7,204 nucleotides of DNA from Clostridia bacterium (GTDB lineage: Bacteria > Bacillota > Clostridia > TANB77 > CAG-508): positions 1-7,204 of the forward strand of contig CAADYC010000014.1 in NCBI GenBank assembly GCA_900753165.1, in the 5' to 3' direction. The number at the start of each line of letters is the position of its first letter. Within the stretch, counting starts at the first letter, position 1. The position numbers were made by a program, and so were the translations under genes. This document shows, piece after piece, positions 5,865 to 7,204 of the stretch. The notes below the pieces were generated by a model. The model saw nothing but the letters and a program-made list of their open reading frames with translations. It made no database searches and was not told the DNA's origin.

Positions 5865-5944
5865 AAAATCGGGATTAAAGACCTGTCCCCGAATCCCTAA
5901 AAAAAATCGGGATTGGGGGCCGGGTCTTTAATCCCGATTTTTTT
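5863..5944. terminator. Bidirectional terminator formed by a long palindrome
   Basis: Positions 5863-5883 pair perfectly with 5923-5943, giving 21 base pairs from an A tract through ATCGGGATTAAAGACC. Inside, 5887-5897 pairs with 5909-5919 except for one G-G mismatch, leaving an A-rich loop at 5898-5908. Seven T residues (5938-5944) end it on the + strand, and the A run at 5863-5868 gives a U tract on the - strand. It should therefore terminate both gatB and the convergent membrane-protein gene. Bases 5901-5914 repeat the left arm (AAAAAATCGGGATT) and can pair instead with 5930-5943, forming a shorter alternative terminator of 14 base pairs. Confidence 0.9.
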
Positions 5945-6194
5945 ATATAATTTGTTTTTTTATTCCATCAACAACAAATCCACAAATAACAAATTCGATA
6001 CCAAAAATCAAACTAAGCTTAAATAAAATAAATCCAATTGTAAAAAGTATAGGAATTGTGAATGAAAAATTATATGTAAGAAGAATAGCAAGAGAAATCA
6101 TGCTAATTAAAAGGCAGAACCTTAAACCGTGACTCATAATTAATTTAGTTAATTTATCTAAGTTTTTAAAACTATTAAAAATTCTTTTAAACAT
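5943..6194 (-). CDS. Small two-helix membrane protein of unknown function
   Basis: I do not recognise the function of this 83-residue protein. A basic amphipathic N-terminus (MFKRIFNSFKNLDKLTK, 1-17) precedes a hydrophobic helix at about 24-42 (GLRFCLLISMISLAILLTY). A second hydrophobic stretch runs over about 47-74, followed by a short charged tail (DGIKKQII). This suggests two membrane spans joined by a short turn, with both ends probably in the cytoplasm by the positive-inside rule. The start chosen is ATG at 6194, because AGGTGAT (6205-6199) forms a good Shine-Dalgarno in front of it. The earlier in-frame GTG at 6203 lies inside that site. A promoter with an extended -10 lies just upstream. 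The stop overlaps the base of the shared palindromic terminator, and the gene converges with gatB. Similar short membrane proteins are common hypotheticals in clostridia. Confidence 0.72.
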   Translation of the reverse strand: MFKRIFNSFKNLDKLTKLIMSHGLRFCLLISMISLAILLTYNFSFTIPILFTIGFILFKLSLIFGIEFVICGFVVDGIKKQII

Positions 6195-6198
6195 AATT

Positions 6199-6205
6199 AT
6201 CACCT
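6199..6205 (-). promoter_or_regulatory. Ribosome binding site of the membrane-protein gene
   Basis: On the minus strand, AGGTGAT matches the 3' part of the full Shine-Dalgarno (AGGAGGTGAT) and is followed by AATT and the ATG at 6194. This argues against the GTG at 6203, which lies within the site. Confidence 0.65.
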
Positions 6206-6211
6206 ATATAA

Positions 6212-6240
6212 ATAATAGCATTTAATAGTATTGATATCAA
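6212..6240 (-). promoter_or_regulatory. Promoter of the membrane-protein gene
   Basis: On the minus strand, the -35 is TTGATA (6240-6235, five of six consensus bases) and the -10 is TATTAT (6217-6212, five of six), with a 17-base spacer. TGC directly before the -10 makes an extended -10 element. The inverted repeat at 6230-6257 covers the -35 box, so a repressor bound there would block this promoter. Confidence 0.7.
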
Positions 6241-6257
6241 TGGAAATTGATACCAAT
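6230..6257. promoter_or_regulatory. Candidate operator: paired 12-bp palindromic sites
   Basis: ATTGATATCAAT (6230-6241) is a perfect 12-bp palindrome. ATTGATACCAAT (6246-6257), four bases further on, is the same site with one change. Together they form a 28-bp inverted repeat with 11 of 12 positions matching. Centre-to-centre spacing is 16 bp, about one and a half helical turns. The first site overlaps the -35 of the minus-strand promoter; the pair is also about 35 bases upstream of the divergent + promoter. The binding protein is unknown, and the sequence is not a good Fur box. Confidence 0.55.
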
Positions 6258-6291
6258 TGTAACATTACTTATAAATAAATACAAAAAAGTA

Positions 6292-6320
6292 TTGTAAAAA
6301 AAATAAAAATTTGAGATAAT
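6292..6320 (+). promoter_or_regulatory. Promoter of the right-edge gene
   Basis: The -35 TTGTAA (6292-6297, the same hexamer as at the gatC promoter) and the -10 GATAAT (6315-6320) are separated by 17 bases. Transcription would start near 6327, giving a leader of about 80 bases. The surroundings are extremely A+T rich, so chance matches are possible. Confidence 0.5.
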
Positions 6321-6388
6321 AGATACATAGATAGATAAAAATGTATAAAAATCTCAGAATTTTGAAATTTTTATAAAAATATTTTTAT
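6303..6388. repeat. Cluster of ATAAAAAT direct and inverted repeats in the leader of the right-edge gene
   Basis: ATAAAAAT occurs at 6303-6310, 6335-6342, 6345-6352 and 6373-6380, and its complement ATTTTTAT at 6367-6374 and 6381-6388. Positions 6373-6388 form a perfect 16-bp palindrome, and 6344-6352 can pair with 6367-6375. With the paired operator this accounts for most of the 211-base gap between the two divergent genes; no further gene is seen there. Low-complexity A+T-rich sequence may explain part of it. Confidence 0.45.
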
Positions 6389-6405
6389 TGAAGGGAAGTT
6401 TTAAA

Positions 6406-7204
6406 ATGAATGATAATTGTAATAAATTAATAAATACAATGATAGAAAAAGGAGCAGATCCAAAAATATTTGATATGCCAGCAATGAGAGAAAGAATAGA
6501 AAATGGAATGATAAAAGATATGTCAGTAAATAGTGATGGAACTATTGATTTTAATGGATATCATATGGAAAGAAATAAAGAATATAAAGGGATTACTTTA
6601 GAAAGAATATCAGAAAAACAAGGAGAAGTTCATTATATTAATAATGATCCTATTGGAGATAATGGACATGCTGTATATTCAATAACAGCAGAAAAAATTT
6701 CAATAAATGAATATGGTATTGAAGAAAAAATTGAAATAAAAGAAGATAAAGGTGGATCAAAAGATAAATGGGAAAATGTTAAATTTGATGAAATAGAAGC
6801 TCCTAAAAAAAGAAAATGTTTTAGAAAAGATGGAATGATTTTTGCATATGATATAGATAAAAAAACATATTCTGAAATATATGATTATGGATATTGGAGT
6901 ATTGAGGGAGATCCAGCATTTGAAACATTTTCAATTATATATGGTAATGCTAAGAGTGTAAAAGATGTTATATCAAATTTTGAAAAAAATGCACAAAAAT
7001 ATACTGAAAAATATCCAAATTTAAAAGAATATTATGCTAATAAGAAAATCGAAATATTAGATGCTATAGATAAAAATCAAGAAAGACTAAATTCTGAGAA
7101 TGCAGCATTAAAAGCTAACAATGAAAAATTGCAAAAAATGTTGAGTAAATCTTTAAAATTTGCTGAAAAGGTTAGAAATAATGTAGTAGGAAAGGTATTT
7201 TTTG
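6406..7204 (+). CDS. Uncharacterised protein with C-terminal coiled coil, truncated by the window edge
   Basis: An uninterrupted reading frame starts at ATG 6406 after an AAGGGAAG Shine-Dalgarno (6391-6398) and runs off the right edge, giving at least 266 residues. I do not recognise the family. There is no signal peptide or membrane span. The N-terminal part (about 1-60) is charged, starting MNDNCNKLINTMIEKGADPK. The middle (about 60-180) looks like a mixed alpha/beta soluble domain with many aromatic residues (YDYGYWSIEGDP, 160-170). From about 185 it is helical, and residues about 212-256 form a probable coiled coil (ENAALKANNEKLQKM, 231-245). It ends at the edge with VVGKVFF. Heptad-like, Lys/Glu-rich tails of this kind suggest self-association or a scaffold role, but that is only inference. 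Codon use is A-ending and A+T rich like its neighbours. It is transcribed divergently from the membrane-protein gene and may share its operator. Confidence 0.8.
   Translation, partial: MNDNCNKLINTMIEKGADPKIFDMPAMRERIENGMIKDMSVNSDGTIDFNGYHMERNKEYKGITLERISEKQGEVHYINNDPIGDNGHAVYSITAEKISINEYGIEEKIEIKEDKGGSKDKWENVKFDEIEAPKKRKCFRKDGMIFAYDIDKKTYSEIYDYGYWSIEGDPAFETFSIIYGNAKSVKDVISNFEKNAQKYTEKYPNLKEYYANKKIEILDAIDKNQERLNSENAALKANNEKLQKMLSKSLKFAEKVRNNVVGKVFF

Noticed and set aside
6195..6203. A GTG start at 6203 for the minus-strand membrane protein (86 residues).
   Set aside because: The GTG lies inside the AGGTGAT ribosome site that serves ATG 6194, so the shorter 83-residue form is preferred.
6230..6257. 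The inverted repeat as a Fur box.
   Set aside because: It lacks the TGATAAT-N-ATTATCA arrangement. The core is TTGATATCAA-type, so no regulator family is assigned.

Overview
The window is very A+T rich. Its Shine-Dalgarno sites are strong AAGGAG-type, it carries a T-box leader, and its promoters look like sigma-A promoters. Together these point to a low-GC Bacillota genome, most likely a clostridium-like bacterium. No rRNA, tRNA, CRISPR array, transposase or phage gene is visible.

Layout. Positions 1-78 are the 3' half of a T-box riboswitch (antiterminator and terminator); its specifier loop lies upstream of the window. It is followed by a hairpin that covers the Shine-Dalgarno of the next gene. 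All further genes down to 5864 are on the + strand: aspS (132-1880), gatC (1975-2262), a HAD-superfamily nucleotidase-like gene (2290-2883), gatA (2950-4428) and gatB (4428-5864). A good promoter sits between aspS and gatC, so gatC onward may be transcribed both by T-box read-through and independently. A long perfect inverted repeat (5863-5943) fills the whole gap between gatB and a convergent minus-strand gene for a small two-helix membrane protein (5943-6194). From 6195 to 6405 lies a divergent intergenic region with a promoter in each direction, a 28-bp inverted-repeat operator candidate and a cluster of ATAAAAAT repeats. A coding region of unknown function starts at 6406 and runs off the right edge.

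How the genes work together. AspRS charges tRNA with aspartate, and GatCAB amidates misacylated Asp-tRNA(Asn) and/or Glu-tRNA(Gln). Finding aspS next to gatCAB under a tRNA-sensing leader suggests a tRNA-dependent asparagine route. That is an inference, because the specifier codon and the rest of the genome are not visible. The AspRS is of the subtype I associate with alphaproteobacteria rather than Bacillus.

Points most worth a second look: (1) three mutually exclusive hairpins in the aspS leader that could couple transcription antitermination to exposure of the ribosome binding site; (2) the nucleotidase gene between gatC and gatA, whose last codons and stop lie in a palindromic element; (3) the palindrome that exactly fills the space between two convergent stop codons; (4) the divergent operator candidate at 6230-6257.
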